This document shows, in pieces, positions 36,376-50,753 of a stretch of DNA of 64,000 bases. The notes beneath the pieces are model-generated. The model did not search any database. It was not told where the DNA came from and was given only the letters and a program-made list of their open reading frames with translations. Positions within the stretch are counted from its first letter, which is position 1; each line of letters starts with the position of its first letter. The stretch comes from Callipepla californica brunnescens. Its lineage: Eukaryota; Chordata; Aves; Galliformes; Odontophoridae. Location of the stretch: NCBI GenBank assembly GCA_023055505.1, contig JALIRH010000013.1, forward strand, positions 8,928,001 through 8,992,000. The letters run 5' to 3'. The position numbers were made by a program, and so were the translations under genes.

Positions 36376-39300
36376 CCTTTGGTGATAGGGGTGTCCTAGA
36401 TGATACCTCAGTATTTGTCCTGGGATTTTGTTCTGATTCCAGTCCTCTGACTCATGGCTGCTGCTTGAGTGGGAGCAGTTTGAAGTGTGAAGTATGATTT
36501 AGTACATCATTTTAATGATATAAGTGCTTTGTGATACCTACTGCATAATTCTAGTTACCTTGTAGTTGTTATTAACTGAATGTTTATACTCTCCTATATG
36601 GGCAAGAAAGATATTTTCCGTTCTGTCCCTCAAAAGCAAGGATAAAGGGCCTTCGCGTGTCAGAATTATGTAAATGCAATATGTTATGTTCCTCTGTGAA
36701 AGGATAGACAAGCAGAGTTTGACATAGACAAGTAACATGGCTTATAGGGCCTCACATGTCACTTGGTATCATGCAAAGATGGTAAAGATATTCAGTGATT
36801 TATCTGGCTGGATTTAAAAGCTCTTGACATCCTATGTTGTACTGCATTTACTGGAAGTCTTATAAATGAATAAGAAGTACTCTTCTGGAAGTTGCTACTC
36901 CTCTGCTAATGCTCTGGAAGAAGTGTAAAATTCTGGTTGACTTTGGATGATCAGGTTTTCGCATGGTTCTGCTAATCTAATGAAAACAGTACCTACCTGC
37001 ATGAGCTCCTTCTCTTTGCTCACCATGACATGCGTCTTGAGTATGTTTTCTTTTGAGTAAGAATACAAATGGGAAAATTAAAGTCTATCCCGATTTACAT
37101 CTGAGCGTGCTTCCATGTGATAACCCTGCTGAAGTAGGAAGGTGGAATCCCACATATAGGTATGGGAACATGTCCTGTACTTAAAACAAGAAAACAGAAA
37201 CCCTAATCCAGTGATCAATGGGCAGTATTTGAAGCATAGAATTAAACAAGGAGCTGCTTGTTCTGAGTTTTTTAAGCCCACAGTGTTGAGGGCTCAGAAG
37301 GCTCCTATCGGCTTCAGTTAGAGTAACCTGGTGGATATGGAATTGAAATAAGTGGATGAATATTAGGTTAGTCTGAAATTAATGTTAAGGAGGAGTTGGG
37401 TATGATTGTGAGACATAGTGGCACTGTTCTCTGGGTGGGCCATGCAAAAGGAGGTGCTGAAACATAGTGGAGTTGTTTAGTGCTAGATGATACGCTACAA
37501 TAATTGTTTAGATGTGTGTAAGAAAGACATAGTCTTGCTCAAATATAGCAGCCTTGGAAGGATCTCTGACATTTCACACCAGTGTTATTCAGAAACTTGT
37601 GAGTACATATAAGTTTTGGATTTAGATCTTTGTTGCAAACTTAAAAATGATTAGAAATACTTTTTGATAATACACAGAGGATGGTTCTAAACTGTGAACT
37701 GAGCTCCTGAAACCTTACAGCTAGTACATATTGTAACGTTTCTTTCATGTGTCATTGGAGAGAAATTGACTGCAGGAGAATAAAATGTTGCTGAGGTTCT
37801 TTTGAATGTCATAATTAATGAAGAAGAGGCTAGATATTCATGTCATAGAAATACTGTATTTGGATATCTTTCAAACAACAGCCTCAAAGCTGGCTAATCA
37901 TTTTATGCTGTTTTCTTTACTGACAAGTTTTTCAGACTTATAGACAGAATGTATAAGACCTGTGTGATAAGAATTAATCTGAACTCTAAAGATTTAAAGC
38001 TTAATTATAATTCTATTCCAAGGCAATGGACTGTGTGAACTGCTGTTACTAAACTGCTCTGTGTAAACACTGCATACTGATAGAATTTGCTTGTCAACCC
38101 CAGTGGCATTTCTGTACATTAAGCTTGTTGTTCTGCCAGCCCAGTGCATCATGGGAAAAGATGAGTATCTCAAGGGAATGAGATCTGCATTTTTAACAAG
38201 AAAGTCAACCTCAAAGGTGCCACAGAAAAGACTCTAACAGAGATTACTTTCTTGAAGAGACAGTTGGTTTATTGCTTGTAAATTTTTGCATGCTTAAGAG
38301 ATGACATTTATGTTGCTAATACTGACAGTTTAGCCATTTTTTTTCACTTCATGTAGCAATCAATTGGTAAAAGATCTTGATAGTGTTATAGCTTAGGAAA
38401 CAGTCTCTAAATCCAAAGATTCTGAGAATTTACATGTATGTTCCAGAATTTGTTTTCCTTTGTGTCACTCAAGCTTTAGCTTACTGAAACATACTGCCAA
38501 ATAGAGAATAACTCTGCTCATGTCAGGTATTCTAGTACAAGGAATACAATGGCAACAAGACCAGAACGGTTGAAATAGAGGAAATACAAGACGTGGGAAA
38601 CACTGTTTTTCACTCCCAAATTGCAACACCAGATTATTTTTAGGCAAATCAAGATCAGGTTGTGATGGAAGAAAATTAGGTGCAAGCTAAAGGTTGGGAG
38701 TAACAGAAACAAATATGAAAGGTATTAAATCACTCTCTTAAGAAAAGAGAAACAAATATAGGAACTGCTTAATTTGGTGACTAGAATTTCTTTACACCCT
38801 TTGGAGATGGGGGCAAGTTGGTATTTTTAGATATGTGCAGAAGTAATATAACCTGTCTTCGCCAATGCAGTGGACAATGAATGCAATGGTGATGTAAAAA
38901 GATAACTTAATTTTACTTACAGTAGGAGAAACAAATGTGTTCTAAGTTTGATAAGCCACTGTCAAGTTGCACAACAGAACTTTCTGAGGACAGAAAATAA
39001 AATTTCCCACTAGTGGTAGAAATGTTCAAGATGGAGTGGTACAGAGTTAGAGCAGTTAATTATTCATTCACATAAATAAAAGAAGTTGTTGCTTTTATTA
39101 TTTTGTTATTCTTTCTTTTGACACCACTTGCCTCACAGATGAATAATTTGCTGCTCTGAAGTTTTTTTTTTCCTCCAAATAATTGCTTAATTTTTCTGCT
39201 AAAGCAGTTTAAGGGTTGAGCTGCAGTTCCTTATGACAAGTATAACTATTTCATGGAATGAACAATTGTACGTATTTCTCAAACCAGTAAAACTTAATCA

Positions 39301-40676
39301 CCTTGTAGGGAATTGCACATATAAAAGATTGCAGAGTAGAAAAACAACACTAAACTTCTTTCACAGGATTTGTATGGTTGCATGTCCACTTTGCTCACTC
39401 TTATATCCATCTAATTCTCTATTCAGACATCCTGAAGAAAATATTGCAGGACAGATCCTGATATTTTTAATCACTAATTTTATCCATTTCAGGTTGAGGC
39501 ATGAAATATACACTTAAATGCACCATTCCTTTCTTCAGGTTGAGATCCCTGAGCTGATTGCAATGGTTTAATAATGCTTCATGGTATTTTAAAACCTGTT
39601 TAGAGGACGTGCTTTCCAAAGCTCAAATACTCCTGTATTCTAATGCTAATCAAAGCAAGATCTAAAAAGGTACTGAAACGTGAACTGTAGTGAATCCTTT
39701 AAGGAAAAGAAGTAATGAAGAAATAGAAGTTGCACGAAAGTACTTTTTAATACATTGATTTTTATTTAATTATTGCATTGATGTGAGATGAGCTTATGTA
39801 GTGCCCTTTAGTTCTTCTACTTTCCAAACAGGAGCATCTAATGGTCATTTCATGCACCTAATTTGTGCTTCATACCAATAAATGTAAGTTTTCATAACTG
39901 TTCACTTTGTATGAGCTCAAGCCACAAACTGACCTGGCTGTGAATGATTTCTTGTTGCAAAAAATGAGACGTTGGTATACCAGTAAATATGGGATGAAAT
40001 TCAGCTTTCCATGTTAGAAAACAAGGCTCTTCCAGACTAGTGAAAATGACTTAATCTTTAAAGCCTCTTTAACTCTAAGTATCTTCAGCGATGTTTTTGT
40101 GTAAAACGTTTACACTGAAGAAGCAGCAAGGGTACTCCATCTCAGCTATTGTTTATAAGGTAGAGATACAATTTAACTGCAAATGCTTATCACTAAGTTT
40201 TGTACTTCAACTGTGGCAGACACAGTTTTGTCTGATTTTTCCATACATACAAATTGATGGGGACACTGTAATTGATTTTTTGCTTTTGGGGACAATACTG
40301 GGGCAGCAATAAATATTTTTGAGATATATCTCTGACATTTTGAAAATGGAAAAACCATTATATTGCAGTGCCTACAATGGGTTATCCAAAATTAAACACG
40401 TTTTAGTTATGTTTTATTATATAAATTCTTATAATTCAAAGTTTCTCTGTATGGGAAGCCTAATGTGGCATGTTTTTAATGCAGTCCTGCATATATGTTA
40501 ATGGCGTTGCAGCAGGATCTTAATGCTTCAGTAAATATGCCAAATGTCTGTAGCAATCTGCTGTTCGTTATGCTCAGATTGCTTCTTTGTAAGTAGGTAT
40601 CAATCTTCAGTACTTGCTGCATTCAGCCTTTCCTCTCTGATCAGGATCCATCTGTTTGGCTGTATTTGGCAGTGGC

Positions 40677-40697
40677 TTTTTTTTTTTTTTTTTTTTT
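40677..40697. repeat. T tract
   Basis: A run of 21 T residues followed by GACATATAG. Confidence 0.9.
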
Positions 40698-43642
40698 GAC
40701 ATATAGTCTTCAAAAATGTTAATCTCTAAGTGGTGCTGATCCCTACAGCTTTGTATTTTCTCAGCATGATGGTTTTAAACTACAAAGCAGTACAGTAATG
40801 TACTTCCAAGTAAGTGCTTTGTTTCTCAGTTCTGAGTGTGGTCAGGGTAGGCTGATCTTTTGTGATAAAATGGTCAGATCTTGCTTTTGTTTATACCTTC
40901 TTGAACTTTGGGAAGAGAAGTATTGCCATTTTAGGGGTCAGTGGATTAGATGACGTATTTTTTTCCATGTACTCTTTAAATATTGAAATACAAGACTGCG
41001 TGCCCCTGCAAAAAGTGGTTTTGATGTTATTTTGTTTGGAATTCCAGTAGCAATAGACTGTACCTGTGAAAATATGGGAAGTATGTATATTCATACCCCT
41101 ACAGAATTTATTTGTGGCTGTGTTTTTGTATAGAATGCATTGATGAATGTCAGTTCAAATTCAAATAGCATCATACATAAATGTAACAGGTGGTTTAACA
41201 GCGTAGTTCTGCTGGAATGCTCTGCATTGTGATCTACCACCTGTCACAATAACATAGTTACGTCCCTGATCAGGTATGCTTGTAACAGCAGAAGTCAGTA
41301 TCATCCACAAAAAAGCAAATGGTATGTGATATTGAGAATTTGACACTGGAAGGTTGAGTCATGGTTCATATGCATTAAAGTAAATGAAAAGTGATAATGG
41401 AACGGTGAGATCACAAGTGTCTGACAGCTTGTGGTTGTATGGATTTCACAGTAAATGTCAGAGTGCTTAAATGGAATCCAGGAGCAACCACGCTAAACAG
41501 TATGCTTGACATCTGGACTGTTGTGACAGTGGCTTGCAGGTAAAGCTTCTGCTGTAAAGAAGGGCAATAAGAATATTCTTAAAATCCACATGAACAAGTA
41601 AAACTTTGAAGTAACTATCAGTCTTTGTTAAACTTGGATGTGAAATAAAATAAATTCTTAAATACTAGGGGATTTCAGAACATAGCATTTAGTCCTTCAG
41701 ACTAGCATTAAAACATCTTAAAAACTCTATGCTTTGAATGAACACTGATCTGGACATCCTTAGCAACTAACTATTCTTCTTTAACATAGCTGCACAGGTT
41801 AAGTTCAACTCCTGCAGTGTTAAATCTATAGAGGTTGGCATGCTGTATCTGAGCTGAACAACCTGATGTGCTGCTACTGGTATAACATCTTGAAATTGGT
41901 CTCCCAACTTATTTTCCCTTCTCAGAGCGCTAAGCTTCACATTTCAGAGAAGTGTGTCAGTAGTCCTTGAAGGATATCACTGCTACTGTCATTTTGGCCA
42001 ATGTATCAGAAAATGGAAATATGAATGTTAATCAGAGTGAGGTATAAGTTGTAAGCTGCCAGAGATAGGTATGACTTTTCTTGCCAATAAGGTGTAATTT
42101 TTGTTTTCCAGGTTGTTCAGAAAAACCTCCCTACTCCTTTCAGTTTCCACACTGTAACTTGCTACAGAACTTTAAATGTTAATGAAAAGGTGACTTTTTA
42201 AAAGATGTACTTTCTATCTAGCAGAGGTAATGATGACATTTTTGCCATGACCTACATATGTATGACATCAGGCTGATGATCTTTGGGTCTCAGGAGTCTG
42301 CATCCAGTAAGCTGCAGTGGGAAGAGTAGAATGTGGCAGTCAATAAGAAGCTTTAATATTAATGCTGACTTCAGTGTCATAGTGAGGGGAAAACACAGGT
42401 CATTGGGTACTAGGAAGAAGCAATTTAATTGTATGCTAATGAGAAAGTATTTGCAAGCATACTAAAGAGGAAACAGAAGCAGCAACAAATAGGAGCATAA
42501 AATAAGAAACAAACAAAAAATCTGCTATTATTGAGAATACAAGCAGATATGAAAGTAGCTATTTTGTCACGTGTCAAACTGAGCAGGTAGAATCCTGCCC
42601 CAATGAAAACCGCTTAGCACTGTGTTAGTAGTGTAGGGGGACAAACTTCAATGCAGCAGCATGCATTGGTTTACAGGTGAGGAGCTTTATCCCGAATTAA
42701 ACTGCTCTCTGGAACACCTTCTCTCAGGAATAGGTGGATACAATGGGAGCAGATGCTTTAATTATGGTGGCAGGAGCCACGATGAAAAGCCTTCTCAAGG
42801 ATCTGTTTGTAACAGTGCTGTTTCTGGAGGGGGATGCAGCTGCTAGTTTTCATATGCTGGACTGAAACTGAAATTTGTTAGAACTCCTGTGCGTAGACCT
42901 AAGAGGATGGGTTTTTTAAACTTGCTATTTCAAGATTAGTAGCAAACCCACATTTACGTATTGAACAATACCTCTGAGATTTTTGTCCATTGTGACCAAT
43001 GTTTACTTAAGCATCAGGAAACGTAAAGCCAGTTTTTGGGAATTAAATTTCCTATTCTCTTTTATAGGAAATCTGTTAAACAATTGTTTTTCTCCAGCCT
43101 GACAAGCAAGTGCTGATGGCAGATGAATAGTTCTGCATCAGAAACTACGAAAGGAAACTTAAAAACACAACAATTGTATATGTGTTTGTGTGACTTTTTT
43201 AATGGTGACTTTTTTCTAAAATGACAAAATTACAGATGCCTTGCGTAGTGGCATATACAAACTACTTGAGAGATGCTAGGATTTCAAAATGCTTGGAGGA
43301 AAGATGATGAATGCACTAAAGATGATGCTAGACAATCTCATGGGCTTTTAAAAACATATAAAGGAGAGCTTTTGTTTACCTAAGCACTCAGCTCACACAG
43401 TACCTGAAACTTGCTAGAGAGCCACCGAGGAATTCTTTTTTTTGTATAGAGAATTTCCACTAATGCTGCCTGGTGAAGTCACTGCAGTTTGTGCTGGCTG
43501 CGTTACTCATTCCTTGCATAAAAGAAAAGTTATGCCAAGGAAAGTGTTCGGCTCAACTTTGCTCTGCCCATTCTGTGCTCGAAGGAGCCTACAGTCAGTG
43601 CAGTGGCATCCTATCTGGATTGTGCTTTAGGGGAAGGAAAAG

Positions 43643-43656
43643 TTTTTTTTTTTTTT
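43643..43656. repeat. T tract
   Basis: A run of 14 T residues leading into a further C/T-rich stretch that ends in TGTAG. Confidence 0.9.
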
Positions 43657-44799
43657 GTGGCTCCCTTTTCATCCTATCTTCAAATGTAGATCAAACAAAA
43701 TGAAAATGAAGGCCTAAGTTAAAGTACAGCATTCACTGTAGATTGGGAAAGACTGATATTTTAATTTCCTGTTAGTGAAATAAATCCTATGTTTAATTAC
43801 TTAATTTTACTGATTGTTTTCATTAGGTATAATTGATTATCTTAGTGGCTTTTTTCTCTTTGAAAACAAAGCCCTGCTGTGTCCCACATGCCTGTTGAGT
43901 AGGCATTCACTAATATTAACAGTGTTTAAAGGAGAATGGCACAATACATCAAAGGGAAACTGAGAGCTTATTTTCAAGCCCTTGCTCAATCTGCCACTAA
44001 TAGCACATTATTTAGGTGTAAGCAGCCTCTATCAGTGTGGTTCAGCAGGTTCTCACAGCTGGCATAACACATTTGCAAAGTTTTTCTGAAAAGAATTGTT
44101 CATGCCACAGAACTGAGAATAAGAAATGAGAACTTGCCAAGTTCCCAATACCTCTTATGCTTCTTTGTAGGCTTTGACTTAAAAACTTTACTGAATGTTA
44201 TGCAAAAAATAAAATTGCTTGCCAAGCAAGTAGTTGACTTATTAGTGAAACACTGCAAAACTTGGGTATGTTTTTCCCACTCCTCTATGTTTGTCGTCTT
44301 GGCCCATTGTGTTCTGAGATTTTTTTTTAACATTTGTCCTTTAGGACAGCAGATCTCTATGGGAGAGATTCTTTCCTTTTCCTAACTACTTAATGCTGAC
44401 TTCCAGCTTCCTTGAAGCAGCAAATCTCTTTTATGCTCTATCCACTACTCAGATATGCTGCGTATAATGTACAAATTGATTTTTTTTTCCCTGCTGTTTT
44501 TAGAGCCAACTTTTTAAGTAAAATTCAGATTTGAAGTCAACACATTTTCTGCAGCTAAAGCCAATGAGTGTAAAAAGGATTTGACCTTTTAAAAGTTCAG
44601 TTACACTTATGATATTTTAATTTTTGAAATAATGCTCAGCCCTTTAATCTGTCTTTTTAATTATTTGCCACACTCCTTAATGAATGTCTGTCTCATACTG
44701 GGAAGACCAAAATAGGGTACAGAATTTTGGATATGGTTGTACTGGTGCAAAATAATCACTTTTCTAGATCTGTCTGTTGGGTGGTACAGCCTGACTGTG

Positions 44800-44982
44800 G
44801 TCAGCCATGTGCTCACCTTCCTGCCCACCAGGACCCTTAGCCCCTTTCTGCAGACCTGCTTCCAGCCATCAGCATATGCTGGTGTACTCAGATTTTCCAT
44901 CCTCACTGCAGAACTTGCATTTGTCTTTGCTTCAACAGAAAATTCCTGTCAGCCCTGAGCTTCAGACTCTCAAGGTCACCAC
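44800..44982 (-). mobile_element. CR1 LINE internal fragment
   Basis: On the plus strand, CTGCCCACCAGGACCCTTAG, CCCCTTTCTGCAGACCTGCT, GAACTTGCATTTGTCTTTGC, CCTGTCAGCCCTGAGCTTCA and CTCAAGGTC follow the inverted CR1 internal segment, equivalent to the fragment at 24.4 kb and overlapping that at 14.7 kb. The 3' UTR is absent. Confidence 0.82.
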
Positions 44983-47900
44983 CACTATCAGCTTTTGTTC
45001 CTGTGAGGCACGCTGTAGGATCTCAAACTTCTCCCATTTGCAGAAAAATACTTATCCAGTATCAAGACTCAGATCCCAGCTGCTGGGACCCTATGCACTC
45101 AGTTGCAATGAATAAGAGAATGTTACCATTCAGAGTTGTAATTCTGACACTGAATATAGCAAAAATTCTGGGTTACTTTGTCAGATTTCTTCCTACAGCT
45201 GTTGGCATTAGCACACTCTATTCTCCCTGGCAGCCCAGTTCAAATATGCAGGGATGGTTACACACTTTTACAGTGCTCAAGGCAAGTCAGCTAACACCTG
45301 TAGTAAGTCCAATAAGCAGTTTCCTTCCTTCTGCTGTTTTGTCTTGATACCCACCAAGTGGAAGTAAGGGAAATGAGCACTCGTGGTTTGCCTGAGGTCG
45401 ATCTTGTCTGCATTGTGTGTACTCAGCAGATGGTAATACATATTAGTGTACATTATCAGTAGCTGTATGCTAAGGAATGTACATCAAAGGGAAGCAAACT
45501 ACACTAGTCTCTAACATTGGTGTTTATTGCAGTATTTTCAGCTAAAGAAAATCACAACTTTTTATTTTAAGGGACTGAAAACAATTCAGGTTTGTTATTG
45601 GCTGTCCTGTTCTAATGAGTGAAATCACATAGCTGCTTTCAGTGGGTTAGCTTGTTAAATTTCGGCTCTTACAGTAACTTTGTTCTCCTGTCTCCTGCAT
45701 TCAGTGGTTAATGGTATTTCTAGAAGAAATACTGCGGCTAAGCCTTCAAAAGAATTTTACAGTAGTGTGCTCATCAACACTACGATCTCTCTGTGAGTCA
45801 CTGTGCTTAAAAGTTACTGAGATAGGGAAGTAAAACAATAACCAGTGGAAATTAAAAGCTGTATAAGTACACAATGTCTTTTTTAATAGCTCTGAGGGAT
45901 GATGTGGTTATGCATCAGTGAAAAGTTACAGCTTCACTTTCCATTTTACACGAGACGGTGAAACGACATCTGGAATTTCAGAGCAAGGAGTGGAGTGCTT
46001 TCATGCTTCAGAGATGTCTTATACCTCTTCTTCATCTAAATAGCCAGTTCTGTAGTTTAGTGGTTTATAGAGTATATTTCTAGATTCCTTTCAGAGGGAG
46101 CTCAGGTGTGGTTTCAGAAGGAGTTTAAGGGACTTATGTCCTGCAGCTCTAAGTTGCTTTGGAAGACTTTAACTCACCGTTCAACACTGAGCCGTGCGTT
46201 TTCCAGCAAATCGAGGTTTATCCCAGTGCTCACACATGACTAATGCTAGAGCTTCTGCACCACAGTAGATCTCAGTTGCTTTCAGAATCCCTTTATTACT
46301 TCTTAAGAATTAAGACAGCCTTGTTTTCAGTTTGGTAGAAAAGGACCAATGATGGAGTTCAAGGAAATGCGGGAAATTCTTCAATTACTATTTCTGAAAC
46401 GCTGAATGTACATATTGAGGGTTACAAAACTGGAATTGAGATTTAAAGCTGTCAGAGTGATAAGAAATAAATCCAGCTCTGGATTCCATACCAGCTTTGA
46501 GACTGGGTGTGGTAATTGCCACACAACAAAATGCTTCATATTGAGGAGTCTGAGAATAAATATTGTAGCCCTCAGAAAACAATTTATGATGCTGTGGAGC
46601 CATTAAGAACATAAGAGAAGAGCTTCTAGGGAATTCAATTTGTATAATTCTTTAGTGCTTTTCCACTGGGCACTATGCATTCATATTATGATTGGCTATG
46701 AACCTCACTCAGTTTGTCAGTGCGTTTTTATCTCTGACTACCACTGTAGTATCCTGCTGTCAGCTTCAGCTGAGAAGCCAATTGATTAAGGATGGAGACT
46801 GAAATCCTTCCTAAGCCAGACAGGTGTTTTCCAAATCAGGTGGGACTGGCAGAATAGCATGGCAAAGCTTGAGTTGGTGCTGCAGCTTTAGGATCCTGAG
46901 CTGTCAGTCCAGAATATTTTGAGCTCTGAGTTAACTTTAGAATGTAATAAGGGAAAAAGAAGCAAGGGCTGCAAAGCTGTGTTATTTATGCTTTGAATTT
47001 TTATATGCAGCTTGAAATACCAGTATTTCTGAATATGCATGTGTTTTATTTAAGTATCATATGATTTTACTGAGCTATGCAATGTTGATGTTTCCACCCT
47101 AATTTTGATGTACTCCTCTGCACAGTGCCAGTTTTAGTTGTACAAAAATGGCTACAGAATTGCTGAGTCAGTGCAGCTGGAATAATGAGTTGACCTACTT
47201 TTTGTCTCATTGGGATATGAATGCATTATTGGGGGAAAAAATGCTAGAGGTAACCTTTTCCATAGTGAAGTCGATGTGGAAAATAACTTCAGTACTCTTT
47301 TCCTATGTGTCATGCCTGTCCCTAAGCCCAGCTGTAAAGCAACCTAAAGCAATAATGCTAGCAACAGTAGTAGTCAAGAAAAGTATTAAAGTAGCTTTCA
47401 CGTGTAACCGCTGTGTGGCCCAAGGTCATAAACAGAGCCTCAAAACATGGGCTGCTGCAGTTGGTGTATATTGCCACAAAGTGGCAAAGATGTGAAAACT
47501 TTTAATTCTATCAAGCTGCACTATCATTTTAATATAATCTTTTCACTTTCAGAATGGGCTGTGATGCTGTGGCTTACAGGGAACGATGATCCTTTGTTTC
47601 ACTGAACATTTTCCAGCTCTTTCACCCACAGTGTTACAGTTGCAGCATCCTGTGCAGTGTCCCCTCTGTTTGTCATTTGAGCTATAATGACATACCCTCT
47701 GCCTCTATAGTTGTTGCTATATATGAGAGTGCAAAAGCCCTCCCACAGAAAGCAGAGGGATTAGTAGGGACAAATTCAGTGACACGAGGATGGTGCAGTA
47801 AGGTGGCAGTATAAATCCATTTACATAGAATCTAAAAGGAAGAGCAAGAAGGAAGGATGGACATCTCTGAATGCTGTTACAAGTTGCTTCAGCAGGCATG

Positions 47901-50414
47901 GAAATCTGGGGCTTCCTCTTCAGTGCTGTCCCACTGCCTGCACGCTGTGACAGGTGTCACAAAAGGAGGTGCTGGGGCAGGTGGGGTGGTACTGTTTTAG
48001 TCTGAGTTCCCTTTGGGCATCCTCATTTCACACATCTGTAAGCCAGCACTAAGTATCTGCATGCTCAGGTATTTAGTGACAGGGTGTCACTAGTGTCACT
48101 GCTGCTAGTGAGAAGATTAAAAGAACAGTTTCTTGTTAACTGAGAATGGACAACTCTGTTTACAAAACAAGTTTTATCTGTTTTTGTGATTTTGATAAAG
48201 TTTTCTGTAAGAACTTTCAGTGGTAGAGCTTGCTCTGGTGGGTCATGCTAGCATCAAACTCAGGCTCAACAGCTGAACCTTTGTCTTTTTGTACGAGGGC
48301 TGAATGTTTGTATTGGGGTAAAATTACATTCCCAGAGTTTGGAAATATTCCTATAAATCCTTCACCCCAAGCAGCCAGAAGCAAAGAACCACGACAAAGA
48401 TGTTCAGAAACTTGTCAGGCCTTATTTTACTCTCCGTGTAAAGCACTGTTGATTAAGGGCTTCCTATCTAAAATATCAGGCTATGAGCCTAATTGGCAAA
48501 AAATATCAGCTGCCACTTTACTTGTGCTGCAAAGGTGGATGTAAAACATTAATCTTGCCAGAATATACCCCTTTCAGTGAGTTTCTCTGCTGATTAGGTA
48601 GAATTGATTCAACAAAGTGACTCACGTACTGTAGTGCTAGTAGGAGAGAATGCCAAGAATTGGCATGGCTTAGTGATGCTGATAGCCCTGTTATCAGTTT
48701 GGGCATGTCTTTGCTGGGTGCTACCTTAGATTCATTCCTCAACTAGTGCTGGGATAACTGCCAGGTCTACAAAACAAAGCAAAGCTTCATGCAGATAACT
48801 TGGCAATGGTATATGGCATTCAATATACTCATCCAGTATGCCATCCTCATAGTGTTATGCCACCATCCAGCTCCGGGATGAGGTTTATGTTAGAATTAAC
48901 AGAGGGATCACTGCATGGTGCATCCCTTCACAGCGCTGAAGAATCCTTAACATGCAGGCCTGGCTGACTGTCTTTGTGCTAGATCCTCACATCCTAAGCA
49001 TATTAATCAGTCAAGGGAGCAAGCCTATAAGCCAGTGGGGAATTTAACACTGTAGAAGAGATGACATAAGAACAGGAAAAAAATGAGTAGCCAAAGTGCT
49101 GTGTTTTATGTGGAAATGTGAGCACAAAAATTAAATGGATGGCAGACATTTCACTGGTTAAATCCCCCTGGTACACTGTTCTCTTAGAGTGCTTAAAAGA
49201 GTATAAATTAATGATGCCAACTGGTTGCACGTAACATATTTTTGGTATTTGCTATGTAATGGTGTCATTCCTAAATAGCTATTAAATTCCTGATGCTATG
49301 GGCAGAGCCCTATGTTCCTGCCAGACTACCAAAATACAGCATCTGTTCCTCTGCTGCCAGCAGAGTCTGGCACAAAAAACAGCGTGTCTGCAGCAGAAAG
49401 ATCAGCCCAGATTTTCTGCCCTTTTTGGAGCAGGTTTATCTGCTAGTCTGGAGAATCCTAAATAATGTTCCTGTATTCTGGGCTCTGAATGGATGAAGGG
49501 AGAAGTTTCTGCTCATCCAAGGGAATGCAGAAGTAATTTCATGGCTTTATCAATTGAAAGTATCTCTTAGGCTGCTTAAACTTATGTACTGTGGCCAGGG
49601 ATATGATACTGAATGGTGAGATTCATGAAATACCCCTCTTGGATTCTGCTGAATTCTCTGTGACTTTATTTGAATCTTTCCCTTAAAAAAGCTTTAAGGT
49701 AAGGGGCCACAGCCTTCACTGCTTCCATTGCAGCATCAGCTGGTCCCTTCTAACTGTCCTGGGGGAGGAACAGATATGTCTTTATCCCTGTGGACCGTTT
49801 AGCTGACGATATGTTTCAACAGCAAATATTAAAAGTCACAGGGATGGTTTATGTAATAAAACAATAAAGCTTTTAGAATTCTTCTCCCTCACAGGAGAAA
49901 TAACACAACCATACGTTTTAGTATAACTCTTTAGCTAACTCTAGACATATGTAAATTCACCCATTATTATTAGTTTTCTTCTTTCACAAACCAGTTGCTT
50001 TCTTTATTCACCTCTGAGACTTCTGCATGCAATTTCAGTCCAAGCTCTGCATTAGATATTCCGTTTCTGTGCAGTTCTGGAAATCATGCATTCTAAGCAG
50101 CATGTTGCAGATATACTAACAACAAGTCATTGGACACTGCTTCATTGACAAGATTTAAACACTGTATAAGTAAGCCATCGTCCTGTTATTTGGTTGGACA
50201 AATTATAATTAGGAAGAAAAACATTTGTTGTTCATGTTGTAGAGCATATTTCAATTTAAATACTTGCATACAGTCAAAAATTGGACTTCAGCATTTCACA
50301 GTCTGTAGACTTTTTGCAGAAACAAATTTGTTCTTGCAAGCTTGGAGCTCCAAAGCTCTGATACTTAGCAGTATTTAGAAAACATTGCTAGTATTTCTTC
50401 AAAAAAGAAGATTG
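44983..50414. other. Unique AT-rich non-coding DNA
   Basis: No recognisable gene. Frames of 114, 115 and 104 codons (45003-45347, 47148-47495, 48230-48544, all plus) have no domain and no splice or codon-bias support. Two short GTGAC...GTCAC arrangements occur at about 47,947 and 48,075; neither is a perfect palindrome. Confidence 0.5.
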
Positions 50415-50753
50415 AGATGGGATCTGATAAACGTTTATTAATATCTAAAGGGAGGTGGGAGGCAAATGGATGAGGCTGGGCTCTTGGTAGTGCTTCGCAA
50501 TGGGACAAGGAGTAATGGCCTAAAACTGGAACATGGGGAGTTGCATACAACCATGTGGAGGAATTTTTTTTATGGGAAGGCTGACCAAGCACTGGAACAG
50601 GTTGACCAAAGGGAATGGGGTCTCCTTCTATTGAGATATTCAAGACCTCTCTGGATGCTTACGTGTGGGACTCGTAGGGAAATTGCTTTAGCACGGGGGT
50701 TGGACTTAATAATCTCGAGGTCCCTTCCAACCTCTGAGATTGTGAATACTGTT
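50415..50753 (+). mobile_element. CR1 LINE 3' end, about 340 bp
   Basis: A nearly complete CR1 3' segment on the sense strand. It shows AACGTTTATTAATATCTAAA, GAGGCTGGGCTCTTGGTAGT, a GACAAGGAGTAATGGCC block, AGCACTGGAACAGGTTGACC, GTCTCCTTCTATTGAGATAT, GGGGGTTGGACTTAATAATC and AGGTCCCTTCCAACCTCTGA, then a decayed terminal GATTGTGAA. This is the longest CR1 copy in the window. It spans the end of ORF2 and the 3' UTR, with no intact reading frame. Confidence 0.96.

Larger units (their letters stand above)
36376..44799. other. Unique AT-rich non-coding DNA
   Basis: 8.4 kb without a recognisable gene, RNA or transposon. T tracts lie at 40677-40697 and 43643-43656. Open frames stay below about 100 codons and show no domain. 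Confidence 0.55.

Noticed and set aside
49720..49760. GCTGGTCCCTTCTAACTGTC resembling a CR1 3' block
   Set aside because: The similarity is isolated and no adjacent CR1 block is present.
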